Counted from the stretch's first letter, positions 1-10,489 are shown. The stretch: 64,000 bases of DNA from Hippopus hippopus (GCA_946811185.2 OX328105.1:41156845-41220844), one strand, 5' to 3'. Made by a program: numbers and translations. Notes: generated by a model not told the origin, from the sequence alone.

Positions 1-863
1 CGTTCAGTGCCACTAGGCGTCGAATATTTGTTAGTGTCGCTATCGAACCTTCATAAGTATCTAAATAACATAATGATAAATTTAAATTTCTTTCAATAAA
101 TCGAAAGTTTTATCAAGATGTGTTACGATTTCCAGCAAATGCTCTAATCTCTTGAAGTAAATTATGTATTTCAAGTACTTGTATTTTTTGCATAATATAG
201 TTGTGTTGTCCATGTCATGACCTTGTCATGAAGAAAGTTTCTTACCGTGTGCCTATATGGTCGAATCTATTTTGCGATCCCTCTAACTCCGTCCAGCTTC
301 ATGCTGGATAGTGCTTTTCTTTAATGCGGGAGAAGCAGGCGACTTCTTAATTAATATTGGTCGTGAATGTATAAATAGTAAATTGCAATTAGTAAAAATG
401 TGGGTATGTATATTCTTTGGGCATCTGTGGGCCCTTTTGCGCACCCGTGTATTACACCAGTATACCATAGTTGCTGCCATTAGTCGGCACCACACGGCGC
501 TTATTCACACCTAAACAAAGAAATATAAAAGGAGATAACCATTTTCTTCCAAAATTAATTTATTTCTATTATGTGTTACAACTTTACTCATTAATCATTA
601 TGTACAGCCTACGCATATTTTCAGACACAACATTCTAAGCAGTGGCAGTTTCTCATCAATCATGGTTAAGCTAACATGTTATCTCAAAATACATACATGT
701 TTATATCTATTTTAAAAAATTCATTTTTCGATAATATGCAAAATGATGCAGAAAAAGAGGCATTAATTCCTTTTTTTTTCCAAAGGTCTGTCTTGTTTGG
801 TCTTTCGTTACCAATTTACAGTTTTGCTAGAATTCCTAGTTTTTGGTGTCATACTAATTTTTA
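1..863. other. Non-coding flank, no gene recognised
   Basis: AT-rich sequence with frequent stops in all frames. The short open frames at about 283-514 and 676-906 overlap on both strands, have no recognisable domain and no splice context. I see no repeat family here before the LTR element that starts at 864. Confidence 0.5.
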
Positions 864-1310
864 TGTAACGTGCACGGCCTGGTCACCCATCCAGGCACTA
901 ACCTAATGCACGTTGTTTAGCTTGCACGGAGGGAAATACACCAAACCGCATCGCTGTAAAAGCTAGCTCAACAGCAAGGCAGCTTTCAAGTGCTTATATA
1001 TCTAACCTCTCTCCGTGACAATACTCCCCCCTTCGACAAGTCTCGACCTCGAGACTTATATACAAACATGTACATATAAATAAACCAGGGGAATATACAT
1101 GGGTAAGGCAACTCCGGACTGGCAGTTGTCATTATCCCACCGCTGCCACCAAATGTAACGTGCACGGCCTGGTCACCCATCCAGGCACTAGCTATAACCA
1201 CGTTGCTTAACTTGCACGGAGAGAGCTGCACCAAACCGCATCGCTATAAAAACTAGCTCTACAGCAAGGCAGGTTTCAAGTGCTTATATATCTAACCCCT
1301 CTCCGTGACA
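864..1310 (-). mobile_element. Miniature LTR retrotransposon (TRIM-like), complete
   Basis: Two direct repeats of 157 bp (864-1020 and 1154-1310), roughly 90% identical by eye, both start TGTAACG and end CGTGACA, so they have TG...CA ends. Read on the minus strand, the 133-bp internal part begins with an 18-nt primer-binding site matching the 3' end of tRNA-Leu (1134-1151). It ends in a purine tract (1034-1024) just before the second LTR. Each LTR carries a TATATAAG box near its minus-strand start. Both outer flanks read TTTA (860-863 and 1311-1314), a likely 4-bp target duplication. There is no gag or pol, so the element must have been mobilised in trans. The open frame at 986-1234 lies across LTR and internal sequence and is not a gene. 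Confidence 0.85.
1134..1151 (-). other. Primer-binding site complementary to tRNA-Leu
   Basis: On the minus strand this reads TGGTGGCAGCGGTGGGAT, the exact complement of a eukaryotic tRNA-Leu 3' end including CCA. It lies 2 nt inside the 5' LTR, which is standard spacing for reverse-transcription priming. Confidence 0.8.
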
Positions 1311-1314
1311 TTTA

Positions 1315-3074
1315 GTTGATTGATAGTATCTGTGCAAGATAACAACTTCAGGTGCTGATTTCTTCCGCAATATTTTTCTATATATCCATATAACTTAACT
1401 CTTTACCTGGTACATAAGTTAAAATAAAATCTTCAACCTAATGGTAATCAAAGCGTTGAGAACCCTGAACTGGTATTTGTCAAGGAAGCCATTGTGTGGA
1501 ATTAATAATTTGAAAGAAAAAGAAAAATATTATTCAAATATTGGCTTGAAAGTCAACCTACTAAGCAAATGAATACCTTTTTTGGTTGAAGGGAGAGTAC
1601 TCATGACAAAGTTAGGATTATTTGTGTATTGGTGGTCTCCCTTTGATCATTAGGAGTCAGGAGTAACGTCCCTTGACAGTAGGATGCATGATGGATAGAG
1701 AGAGAAACCATGTGAATATATCGAATAAAATTAAGTTTGTACCTGAAAACTATGATTTTGAAATATCTTTAGCCGTTAATATTTAATTCCCAACATTACA
1801 ATCAATTATTTCGATCTATAAGTATTCATGCCCAATCAAATGGAGTAGCGCGCAATCATTGGATGAACAAGCCATGGGACGAACTGGTTTTGGAACGAAA
1901 ATGCCCATGACCAAGTGATCGTTAGACAAATTTTGTATCATAGCGCCAATAGAAGGCTATGAGCTAGTGAAGCTATTTTCAATCAAATATTAGTATTTCC
2001 ACGATCGATGGCCTAACCTAGTGTATTTTAACATGCCATTTCCAATTACATATCTGAGTGCTACCGAAAAACTCATTTGGCTGAGAAAAATTGAGTTTAA
2101 TTGGGTTTATTTCCTTCGGCTTTGCACAAAAAACGATACATGGTCTTCAAAATTCTATATTGAACTCATAGTGGTATTGTCTTCGACAAATACCACAAAA
2201 ACCAGTTTATTGCTATTTTAAAGTTATTTTCTGGGGAAAATTATCTCCTTATCAGACAGTGTTGGTACATAATCAGACTGCACATGCTGTACAAAAGGTC
2301 ATTGCGTCGCACTTGGCAGCAAAAGGTTTATCTCGAATACATCTGATACATCACTGATCTTCGAGGATCGCTTTCCTTGACAGTGTTTCAATAGTTACGG
2401 GAACAAAAATGAAAGGGGATAATTTATTTTTTGCGTATATTTGTGAAACTAGACTGATATTCCCGATCAAACCAATATCAAGATTATTCCAACGGAATTG
2501 ATTCCTCCCGCACCGCTGAATTTTGTGTCAACTTTGTTTATGCATGTGGAGAAGCAGCCGGTGCGCCATTTGCAAGAAAAAGTGTAACACAAGTTTCCTT
2601 TCAGAAAGGGTTTATGTGTGCATAGCTTAATACAATCTTGTAATCGTATTTTCTTTATTTTCTTTGTTTAGGTGGTCGTTGGTTTTTCCAAACTTTGATC
2701 GAAGTCATAAGATAGAAATTATTGAATTTTTCAACATGACCTTGTAAAAGTATAAACTACAAAGATAGTTCATTTGAAGACATTCAATACCTTAGCTTCC
2801 TGCATTTTGCTAATCTGCACTGAACTATCGTGTGTTCATTAGCCCAGTGACAATAGCGGCAAAGTCTATGATTTCTTTACAGCACAATCGGGGAACTGCA
2901 TTGACAAAGTGTATGATTTTTTTACAGTACAACTGGGTAACTGGATTCCAACAGATACACACAAACTCGCACATATGTGTCTAATGTGTGTTTGCTGACC
3001 AACCGTCCATATTACTAATTTAATTTGACATATTGATAATAAGACGGTTTGGATTGCGACTTTACAACTATATA
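1315..3074. other. Non-coding, no gene or known repeat seen
   Basis: AT-rich intergenic sequence. A short open frame at 2021-2221 has no homology I recognise. No M1, M2, M3 or SINE copy is visible here, which is unusual for this window. Confidence 0.45.
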
Positions 3075-3290
3075 TAGGGCGTCCCGGGGTGTCCCGGGGT
3101 ACTGTATTTACATGCTTGACCTACTGAAAATGGTTAGAAAGTCGTTTATTTTGTTCTATATGATGAATTACCATTAAATTATACTTTTTTAAGTATATAT
3201 AACATTTTCTCAAAGTAGAAGATGCAAATTATACAATTTATATGGAACTTACAAGAACCACATGGCCACGTAGCGGCCTATTTAGAAGGT
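3075..3290 (+). repeat. Detached arm of the CCCGGG fold-back repeat
   Basis: This contains GGCGTCCCGGGGTGTCC, the ATGCTTGACCTACTGAAAATGG segment and the AT-rich arm ending in AAGATGCAAATT. All three also occur in the array at 4497-5880. About 1.2 kb of unrelated sequence (SINE, microsatellite, gene fragment) separates it from the array. Confidence 0.75.
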
Positions 3291-3384
3291 TTGAGTTTGC
3301 GTTTCGCTTTCATTTTCAACAGTCCGATGTACGGTGACTTCGAATTAAGAAAATAGGAACTAGCATTGATTGAATTTGCGTTTA

Positions 3385-3672
3385 TTTATCGTCGCCACCG
3401 GTTGCCCATATGGGCGACGCCCCCTGAAGGCTGTTAGTACTGTTACGGGGGATAGTGCAGATACAGGACGAAACCCATCCTAAGTTACGCCTGGTTCTTT
3501 TACGTGCTCGGTGTATAGCACCGTCACACGGGACCTCGGTTTAACGTCTCATCGGAAAGACTATTGGTAATTTTAGATGGCCAGCCGTGGGGATCGAACC
3601 CACACCCTCAATTGACTCGAAACATTACGTTCACGAGTCCTCCGCTCTACCTACTGAGCTATGCGGGCTGGT
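3385..3672 (-). mobile_element. tRNA-derived SINE
   Basis: On the minus strand the right end gives a tRNA-like head with box A (ATAGCTCAGTAGGTAGAG) and box B (GGTTCGATCC). The anticodon arm does not pair and two acceptor pairs fail, so it is not a functional tRNA. A central body contains CACGGGACCTCGG, TTTAACGTCTCATC and GAAAGAC on the plus strand, a core I have seen in widespread invertebrate SINEs. Confidence 0.75.
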
Positions 3673-4014
3673 CAGGAACTAGCATACAAGTGGTCATCAT
3701 ATTTATACCCAAAATATACACGTAATAAGTATTAATGATACACGTCATTTTAAAAAAAAACTTTCGTTTGTTTAATAGGCCTACTCGATAAATGCAAAAA
3801 TGGATTTAAGAGAGCAGTTTCAAAGACAACAAACCTCTTTAAGAGGCATAATCTAATCAAATTATACAATTGTGCTAACAATTATAATTGGTTTGGCAAT
3901 AGCCGCTGAACAGTTTGTTTAATTTGCAATTTTTCAAACAGATTTACGCAGTGTCAAAGAAAGTCGGCTTATATTGATCGGGCATTGAAGAAGTGCACAA
4001 CAATATTTTCCGTC

Positions 4015-4115
4015 CTTCCTGCTTTCCTTCCTTCCTTCATTCATGCATTCAGTCAGTCAGTCGTTCGTTCGTTCTGTCAGTCAGTCAGTCAGTCCGTTCC
4101 TTCGTTCGTTCACAT
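4015..4115. repeat. Compound tetranucleotide microsatellite
   Basis: Runs of TTCC, TTCA, CAGT and CGTT units follow each other (for example CAGTCAGTCAGT and CGTTCGTTCGTT). Confidence 0.9.
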
Positions 4116-4332
4116 CATGTGTATATCATTGATCTTTTGAAGTGATTAATATTATCTGACTCTTTGACATTCTCTAATATACATATAGACAAGATAATAC
4201 ATTTATAGGTATGTACGTTTGTAAGGATCTCATTGTTTCGTCAATCAACGACATTCTAATTAGCTTACCAATTAGCTAATTCTCGATAAAAGGTCTTTGA
4301 TTAATGCCATCTAAAAACAACTCGCACTGTTG

Positions 4333-4342
4333 TATATTTATA
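4333..4342 (+). promoter_or_regulatory. Candidate TATA box of the SGNH-like fragment
   Basis: TATATTTATA lies 56 bp upstream of the ATG at 4398, a plausible spacing for a short 5' UTR. It is supported by position only. Confidence 0.4.
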
Positions 4343-4397
4343 CCGAACCACACGAGTGGACCATCGTTCCTACTTCAGTGCTAATCAAACCATCAAA

Positions 4398-4496
4398 ATG
4401 AAATTTGCAGTAATAGGCGATAGCTACGTGAGTAGACTAGAAAGATACGTGAACAGTGAAAAACATCCTGCGATGAAATACAATTTCTTCGGCTAA
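4398..4496 (+). pseudogene. SGNH/GDSL-like protein, N-terminal fragment
   Basis: A 32-codon frame starts MKFAVIGDSYVSRLERYV. The hydrophobic strand followed by GDSYV-RL is the block I signature of SGNH/GDSL-type folds; proteins with this start are common in mollusc genomes, often next to mobile elements. The Kozak context (ATCAAAATGA) and an upstream TATA box look real. The frame stops exactly where the fold-back repeat begins (CGGC|TAACCATTTTCAG), so a repeat insertion or rearrangement probably cut the gene off. The catalytic Asp/His block is absent. It could instead be a 5' exon, but I see no donor site. Confidence 0.5.
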
Positions 4497-5880
4497 CCAT
4501 TTTCAGTAGGTCAAGCATGTAAATACAGTACCCCGGGACATCCTTGGACACCACGGGACGCCTTATATATAGTTATAAAGTCATTTATTTTGTCCTATCT
4601 GATAAATTATCATTAAATTATACCTTTATAAGTATATACAACATTTTCCCATAACGTTTAGTCATAGTCATAGTGCAAAGCATGAGTCCGTGTCACCAAA
4701 ATTATGGATAAAATTGTCCCGGGGTGACAATGACTCATACTATGCACTATGTAGGTTCCATATAAATTGTTAAATTTGCATCTTCTACTATGAGAAAATG
4801 TTATATATACTTAAAAAAAGTATAATTTAATGATAATTTATCATTATGGACAAAATCAATGACTTTCTAACCATTTTCCGTAGGTCAAGCATGTAAATAC
4901 AGTACCCCGGGACACCCTTGGACACCCCGGAACGCTTTATATATAGTTATAAAGTCATTTATTTTGTTCTATATGATAAATTATCATTAAATTATACCTT
5001 TATAAGTATATACAACATTTTCCCATAACGTTTAGTCATAGTCATAGTGCATAGCATGAGTCCGTGTCACCAAAATTATGGATAAAATTGTCCCGGGGTG
5101 ACACTGACTCATACTATGCACTATGTAGGTTCCATATAAATTGTATAATTTGCATTTTCTACTATGAGAAAATGTTATATATACTTAAGTATAATTTAAT
5201 GGTAATTCATCATACAGAACAAAATCAATGACTTTCTAACCATTTTCAGCAGGTCCAGCATGTAAATACAGTACCCCGGGACACACTTGGACACCCCGGG
5301 ACGCCTTATATTTAGTTATAAAGTAATTTATTTTGTTCTATATGATAAATTATCATTAAATTATACCTTTATAAGTATATATAACAATTTCCCATAGTAG
5401 AAGATGCAAATTCTACAATTTATATAGAACCTACATGGTGCATAGCATGAGTCCATGTCACCAAAATTATCGATAATTTCCTTAAAAATTGTCCCGGGGT
5501 GATTTATTTATATGATAAAGTATCATTAAATTATACTTTTTTAAAGTATATATAACATTTTCCCATAATAGAAGATGCAAATTCTACAATTTATATAGAA
5601 CCTACATAGTACATAGCATGAGTCCATGTCAACAAAGTTATGAATAATTTCCTTAAAAATTGTCCCGGGGTGACTCTGACTCAAGCTATGTATTATGTAC
5701 GTTCTACATAAATTGTAGAATTTGCATCTTCTACAATGGGGAAAATATTATATATACTTGAAAAAGTATAATTTAATGATAATTTATAATATAGAACAAA
5801 ATAAATGACTTTATAACTAAATATATAATGCGTCCCGGGGTGTCCCGGGGTGTCCAAGGATGTCCCGGGGTAAATAGCAA
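4497..5880. repeat. Tandem array of fold-back units rich in CCCGGG
   Basis: About three to four units of roughly 360-370 bp. Each has an AT-rich arm (TTATCATTAAATTATAC...) and its inverted copy (GTATAATTTAATGATAA...), flanked by GTACCCCGGGACA / TGTCCCGGGGT and by AACCATTTTCAGTAGGTCAAG. An inner part carries CATAGCATGAGTCC facing GACTCATACTATG. The array ends with three tandem TGTCCCGGGG-type motifs at about 5828-5862. It lies 0.4-1.8 kb upstream of the first coding exon of the zinc-finger gene. Confidence 0.85.
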
Positions 5881-6266
5881 GACCCTAATACAACACAGCA
5901 GTAATTCGGATAGAAGGGGTATCCGACGAAAAGATGTATCACTATCAGTTGCTAATTAGGCGAGGTTTATCCTTTGTAATACATCGTTACAGATTTTTTT
6001 TAACTTTATTTTTCATTAATTTTGTTGCTATATTTATTTGTTGTTAATTACATCTTGGGGTAGCTAATCAATGTACTTTTTTTTTTTCAGGACAAGGTTT
6101 AGTGGGTTTCCCTTACAAATATTAGAGGATTTCTTTGAAGGATAAGGTTTTTTTCATAGATTAAAATAACTTGCTTATTGATTGCAAACTAGGGAATTTT
6201 ACTAAATGATTTTTTAAATGGCAATTTACAGATAGTTTTTAATTGCAGATTTTACATTACAGGATT
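5881..6266. other. Upstream region of zinc-finger gene with acceptor-like sites
   Basis: No coding potential. A strong pyrimidine tract followed by CAG ends at 6090 (exon-like sequence from 6091), and a second TACATTACAG ends at 6260. These could be splice acceptors for a 5' UTR exon and for the exon carrying the ATG at 6267. Confidence 0.4.
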
Positions 6267-7379
6267 ATGATCGTCCAAACCAGGAAGAAACATAAAAACA
6301 TTGGTCCGAAACACATTTGTGGGACAGGGACAGCTATGACTCAGTCAGACAAAAAGAAGTTAGGAAAAAGTAGAATATGTCCAAAAGATTTGTTGAAATG
6401 TGGCAGTTGTAACACTACATTTGAGACAATCTGTAGTCTACATGTACATTGTACTCATCATGGAGGTCAGGGCTCCTACTACTTTGATAATCTAACATCT
6501 ACTGCCTTTCCTAAATATGGAACAGCATGTGCATTTACACAGGTGACCATGGAACTTCTTGATTTAGAATTGCAAAGAGATACCGGGGAGGCTTTATTCC
6601 AGGCTGTAAACAATAATGTTCCAAGGCGTGAAACGCCTGTCAGACAGTCCAAGTCTCAAGCCAAATTGAACAAAATTTGGGTAGCATCAGAGAAAAGAAA
6701 AAGAAAACATGTCAACAATTGTGATATTAAAGCAGCAGATGAAGAAAAGTGTTCAATTCATTCAAAAGGAACTTTGGAAATGGATAAACTTAATACCAAT
6801 TGTCCTGACCAGGAGAAGAATGTTCATACACGATTGAATACAGATGTGTTACCCAGCTCTGGACTTGATGCCAATAAATCTGTCATAATTGGTTCATTAA
6901 TCAAGGATGAGAAAGTACAAGTGAGAGACGACACTGAAAGTGGAAGTAAAAGTCAAAATAGTAAAGATACAACACATTCTAAATGTATTAACAAGAAACG
7001 TAGAAAAAATAACAAAACTGACAAGGACTCTGTTGTTAAAACTGAGAGTGTTCTGATGTCAGAAGAGTCTCATAAAACTGATGAGCTGACAGCTGGTGAA
7101 ATGTTGATTGCTATAAGTAAAGGTGTGTCAGCAGAAAAAAGAGACGCTACAGGTGGGGATGTTGTTGATCCTGAAAAGTCCCAAACAACAGAAGAAACTG
7201 CTTGTGAAGTTAAGGCTTGTAGAACAGAAGTTCCTGGTCATTGCATGAATACAAATGTACAGGATGATTTAGTGGAAAAGAAAGTGAAAAAAGTTAAAGC
7301 TGAGGAAATGGCAACAAAAACACCAAAGAAGAAAAAAGCTCACTCGAATAAATCAAAATCAGTCGGACTTAAGCATTGA
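6267..7379 (+). CDS. C2H2 zinc-finger protein, N-terminal basic exon
   Basis: From the first ATG at 6267 this encodes 370 residues and stops at TGA 7377-7379. Residues 45-65 form a canonical C2H2 finger (C45-x2-C48, F52, L58, H61-x3-H65). The rest is hydrophilic, Lys/Glu/Ser-rich, with runs such as KKRRKNNK and KKVKKVKAEE typical of nuclear localisation and disordered linkers. An in-frame stretch continues upstream to about 6243 without an ATG, and an acceptor-like CAG ends at 6260, so translation might begin in an earlier exon. The stop overlaps an ATG (TGATG at 7377-7381) that opens the frame encoding the remaining fingers. The exon is therefore either a short isoform, alternatively spliced, or disrupted by an indel. 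I infer a nuclear DNA-binding protein; I do not recognise the orthologue. Confidence 0.75.
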   Translation: MIVQTRKKHKNIGPKHICGTGTAMTQSDKKKLGKSRICPKDLLKCGSCNTTFETICSLHVHCTHHGGQGSYYFDNLTSTAFPKYGTACAFTQVTMELLDLELQRDTGEALFQAVNNNVPRRETPVRQSKSQAKLNKIWVASEKRKRKHVNNCDIKAADEEKCSIHSKGTLEMDKLNTNCPDQEKNVHTRLNTDVLPSSGLDANKSVIIGSLIKDEKVQVRDDTESGSKSQNSKDTTHSKCINKKRRKNNKTDKDSVVKTESVLMSEESHKTDELTAGEMLIAISKGVSAEKRDATGGDVVDPEKSQTTEETACEVKACRTEVPGHCMNTNVQDDLVEKKVKKVKAEEMATKTPKKKKAHSNKSKSVGLKH

Positions 7380-7468
7380 TGCATTACCATAAATACATGC
7401 ACAGAGAGAAGAAAGATTTTACATGCGAGACATGTGGTACTTCGTTCAAACATCCCCGATGCTTACAG
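7379..7468 (+). CDS. C2H2 zinc-finger protein, exon with half finger
   Basis: In the frame +2 relative to the previous exon this reads ...HYHKYMHREKKDFTCETC... and ends in CAG|GTAATC (donor at 7469). It carries the H-x3-H end of an otherwise missing finger and the first half of the next (C-x2-C, F). Phase 0 splicing to 10490 completes that finger exactly (C-x2-C-x12-H-x3-H). The true 5' edge is uncertain: a stop at 7370-7372 closes this frame, so the exon starts at the ATG 7379 or at an acceptor after 7373 or after 7404. Confidence 0.75.
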
Positions 7469-7507
7469 GTAATCGTCTTTGACTGTTACAATCTACTGGC
7501 ATCTCTG

Positions 7508-7713
7508 TTCACCCTTCATTAGATGACAGAACTTTAGTCTTTTCCAGATTGAAAGCATTTGCCAACAAAATTTGGCTCAAATGATCAGATCTGTCTTGGA
7601 AAGGGTAGAAAACATTGTGGGGTAAAGAGAAAATGCTTGTTTCCCTCAATGTTTTCAAAAGGTCTCTTCCTCCTCAGGATTGTTATAACACGGGATTGTT
7701 TGGTAAAGGATTA
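7508..7713 (-). mobile_element. M1 MITE, internally damaged
   Basis: Reverse-oriented copy. The core hairpin is partly deleted (TGCTTGTTTCCC replaces the symmetric centre). It ends GGTAAAGGATTA. Confidence 0.7.
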
Positions 7714-7792
7714 TGCTTATCATTTACTGGAACAAACTTGTAGAAGACCATTTTTAAAAAGTAGGAACACTAAACATGAATTGGCCAAGCCA

Positions 7793-8045
7793 AGGTAGCT
7801 GAGACAGTAGGGTACAGGACTTGAGAATAGGGGGTTGCTGCTTTGATGCTCGGCTCGGCTAATTTCTCTGAGGATTTAACAGAATTGTATCCCTCTCTCA
7901 CCCCGACCATTGTGTCGACGATGGTTATGTGGAAAAGTATCCAGTGGCTTGGAAAGAATGTTGTGCTGGGTACTGATGAAAGAAACTCCAGGAAAGTATG
8001 GATAGATGCACTGGCCACTTGAAAGCGGCATTAAACACCGTGCAA
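7793..8045 (+). mobile_element. tRNA-derived SINE (family A)
   Basis: The head AGCCAAGGTAGCTGAGACAGTAGG resembles box A. The body has the family landmarks CGACGATGGTTATGTGG and GGCATTAAACACCGTG, followed by an ACACAATACAATACAAT tail. Confidence 0.65.
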
Positions 8046-8377
8046 CACAATACAATACAATGAAAATGAATTACGGTTCATTTATAATTACATGCGAAAA
8101 TATAGTGGGAAAAGAGAAACTGCATGTGATGAAAAATTCACACTTTAATCACAAAGTTCAAGGTTTCATTTATAATTAAATATGAAAATATAGGGGGAAA
8201 AGGAAAACTTAATGTGATGTAAAAATTAACACTTTTATCACAATGTTTTCAAAAGGGGTTTATTGCAGAAATGAAGAAAGTGGTCCCAAAGATGTTAATG
8301 ATTGTGTTACACCTAAGTTGCAAGTTTTAGAATTATTCTAGCTTGTGGGCATTTGGAAAAAACAAGATTGTTATTCA

Positions 8378-8550
8378 TTAACCCTTTACCAAACTATCCA
8401 GTGTTTTAACAATCCTGGTAACCAGCATTTTTCCTTTTCCCATATTGTGTCCTACCATTTCAAAAACTGGAATCATCTTTTTAGTCACATTCAATTTGTA
8501 GTTGGTGAATGTTTTCAGTTTGGTCGTGTGTAAAATTTTGTTCTGGTCTG
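8378..8550 (+). mobile_element. M1 MITE lacking the left hairpin arm
   Basis: Starts TTAACCCTTTACCAAAC. The left arm of the core is deleted: CCTGGTAACCAGC directly follows the terminal segment. The right half, with the diverged GTTGGTGAATG stretch, is present. Confidence 0.7.
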
Positions 8551-8564
8551 GTATTGAATTCATT

Positions 8565-8868
8565 TATTGACTTTATGGTGTTTAACCCCATTTTTATTAT
8601 TATTTCAGTTATATTGCAAAAGCCAGTGCACCTATTCATGCTTTCCTTGGGTTTCAAATGCTGTAACCAGTATTTTGTACAAGTCTTCCCAAGGCACTGG
8701 CTGCTTTCTCCGATAACCATCACTGAATCAACGATCGGCCATGAGAGAGGAATGAACCCTGTCGTGATAACTATTATCAATCCTTGGAAAGAAATTGGCC
8801 TGGCTAGGGATTTCGTACCAGCGACCCCCTGGTCTCAAGACGTGTACAAGACTGGCTGCACGTCTTTG
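8565..8868 (-). mobile_element. tRNA-derived SINE (family A)
   Basis: On the minus strand, a diverged tRNA head (ACCAGGGGGTCGCTGGTACG) is followed by the family body. The element ends at GGTGTTTAACCCC on the plus strand. Confidence 0.7.
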
Positions 8869-9176
8869 CTCATTGTCATCTGGTGAAGAGTTAAAATGAT
8901 ACTGTGATGTATAAAAGAAAACAGTTAGACTAAACAACAAAAAAAACTTTGAGAAGATTGGCCATTTGTCACAATGTTCTCATTGAATTGTATACTTAAA
9001 AAAATGAATTAAGTGCATTACAGTCTAAATTAGATGAAATCAGTTGTAATAATTATACTTTTATATAGATAATTGTCGAAATGAGGCAAATACTTCTCTT
9101 TTTTTTTTTTAAATTTGAAGATCTTATTATATTTGTAAATTTGTCTTCACCTTGGAAACATTTTTGCATTAGAAAA

Positions 9177-9405
9177 CTTTAGTGCTTTATCAAATAACAA
9201 CTCTTTGGAGTTATCAAAATTGGACGCCCTCATAGACGACAAATGTATGTGGCTAAAGTTAAAGGATTGTATTTGAAAGGGTAGAACACATTGTTGGAAA
9301 AGAGGAAAATGCTGGTGATCAGCATTTTCTCCTTTTCCCACATTGTTTTCAAAACTCTTCTAGTTCAGGGTTCTTAAAACTTATGATTTTGTGGCAAAGA
9401 CTTAA
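9177..9405 (-). mobile_element. M1 MITE
   Basis: Both hairpin arms are present with a GGTGATCAGC centre. The terminal segment is diverged (TTTGTGGCAAAGACT). Confidence 0.7.
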
Positions 9406-9414
9406 AATCATCCT

Positions 9415-9588
9415 TTAACTCTTTGCTACACAATTTCATGTTTTAACAAACCTATGAAGAAAGGCTTTTAAAAGCATTAGAAAACCTTTTTCCTCATATT
9501 CGCGACCATTAGAGCCACATTACATTTGTTATCTGCAAATGCTTACAATTTTGACCAGTCTACAATTTTTTGTTTGGTAAAGAGTCAA
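9415..9588 (+). mobile_element. M1 MITE with core hairpin deleted
   Basis: TAACTCTTTGCTACACAA at the left and TTTGTTTGGTAAAGAGTC at the right. Only AAAAGCATTAGAAAACC remains of the core. Confidence 0.6.
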
Positions 9589-10269
9589 ACTGGAATGATC
9601 AATATTAATTAAATCTAAAATGTCCATTTTATACATGAATATAAGCGAAAACAGAGTGGTAAAAGATGAAATAATTGCTTTTCTTTCATGTTTTTCGGTA
9701 GTTTATCGAGAAATACCGGTGAAATATTTTTCAATATTTCATGGTTACAACCAGTGAAAAATACCAATTTTTATATTCTAACTCTTCAATTGAAGGTGGA
9801 AACAGTTGTTCCTGAGCACTAGTTACCTAGGTAAAATGCGCGTGCCTCTCAACCAGATGGAAATATGATGTAATTTACATTTCTTGCGCTTGACGTAATA
9901 TTGTAATACATTGCTATGTGGAGGGGGTATGCCACGGGGAATAACTGAAAAGAACTGTACTGGATTTTGATGTAAGTTCCCCAAAAAAAGGGTTAAAAGC
10001 ATGAAATAAATAGAATATTTGGGGTTTTTTTCAGTGAAAGATCAAAATTTATTTCATCTTGTGAACATCATCGGTAATATTTTCACTTGTGGCTACACCA
10101 CTCATGATAATATTACTGATCATGTTCACTCGATGAAATAAATTTCGATCTTTCACCGTAAAAAACAAATATCCTCTATGTCTTGAGCAGTTGCTGCTTT
10201 TATCATTATGTTTTCCAAAAAGGTCAGAAAAGGACAGAAGCATTTTCCTGCAGCAGGCTATTATATGCT

Positions 10270-10465
10270 ATCAAGTCTTTACCAAACCACAAAACTTTAG
10301 ACTTGTCCAAGTTGAAAGCATTTGCCGACAAGAAATTTAATTTTATTCGGATGATATCATTTACCTTTGGAGGGTTTACCACCATTTTCTCCTTTTCCTA
10401 CAATGTTTTCAAAAGCTTTCTTGTTAAGGGTCTCTAAAACTCGAGACTGTGTAGTAAAGGGATAA
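10270..10465 (-). mobile_element. M1 MITE, one hairpin arm lost
   Basis: The left half is full, then ACCATTTTCTCCTTTTCC with only the right arm of the core, ending GTGTAGTAAAGGGATAA close to the acceptor of the next exon at 10489. Confidence 0.65.
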
Positions 10466-10489
10466 GGTAATGTGATGATCTGGTTTCAG

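Larger units (their letters stand above)
7470..10489. other. Intron of zinc-finger gene filled with M1 copies and SINEs
   Basis: This holds M1 copies (7508-7713, 8378-8550, 9177-9405, 9415-9588, 10270-10465) and tRNA-derived SINEs (7793-8045 plus, 8565-8868 minus). About 8085-8330 contains a partial AT-rich duplication (ATGAAAATATAG-GGGAAAA twice). Around 9700-10150 an inverted repeat with GAAATAAATTTCGATCTTTCAC faces its complement near 10035-10065. Confidence 0.6.

Noticed and set aside
986..1234. 82-codon minus-strand frame
   Set aside because: It spans the LTR and primer-binding site of the TRIM; not a protein gene.
3580..3672. Possible minus-strand tRNA (Thr-like or Arg-like)
   Set aside because: Acceptor stem pairs only 5 of 7, the anticodon arm does not fold, and it is the head of a longer SINE.
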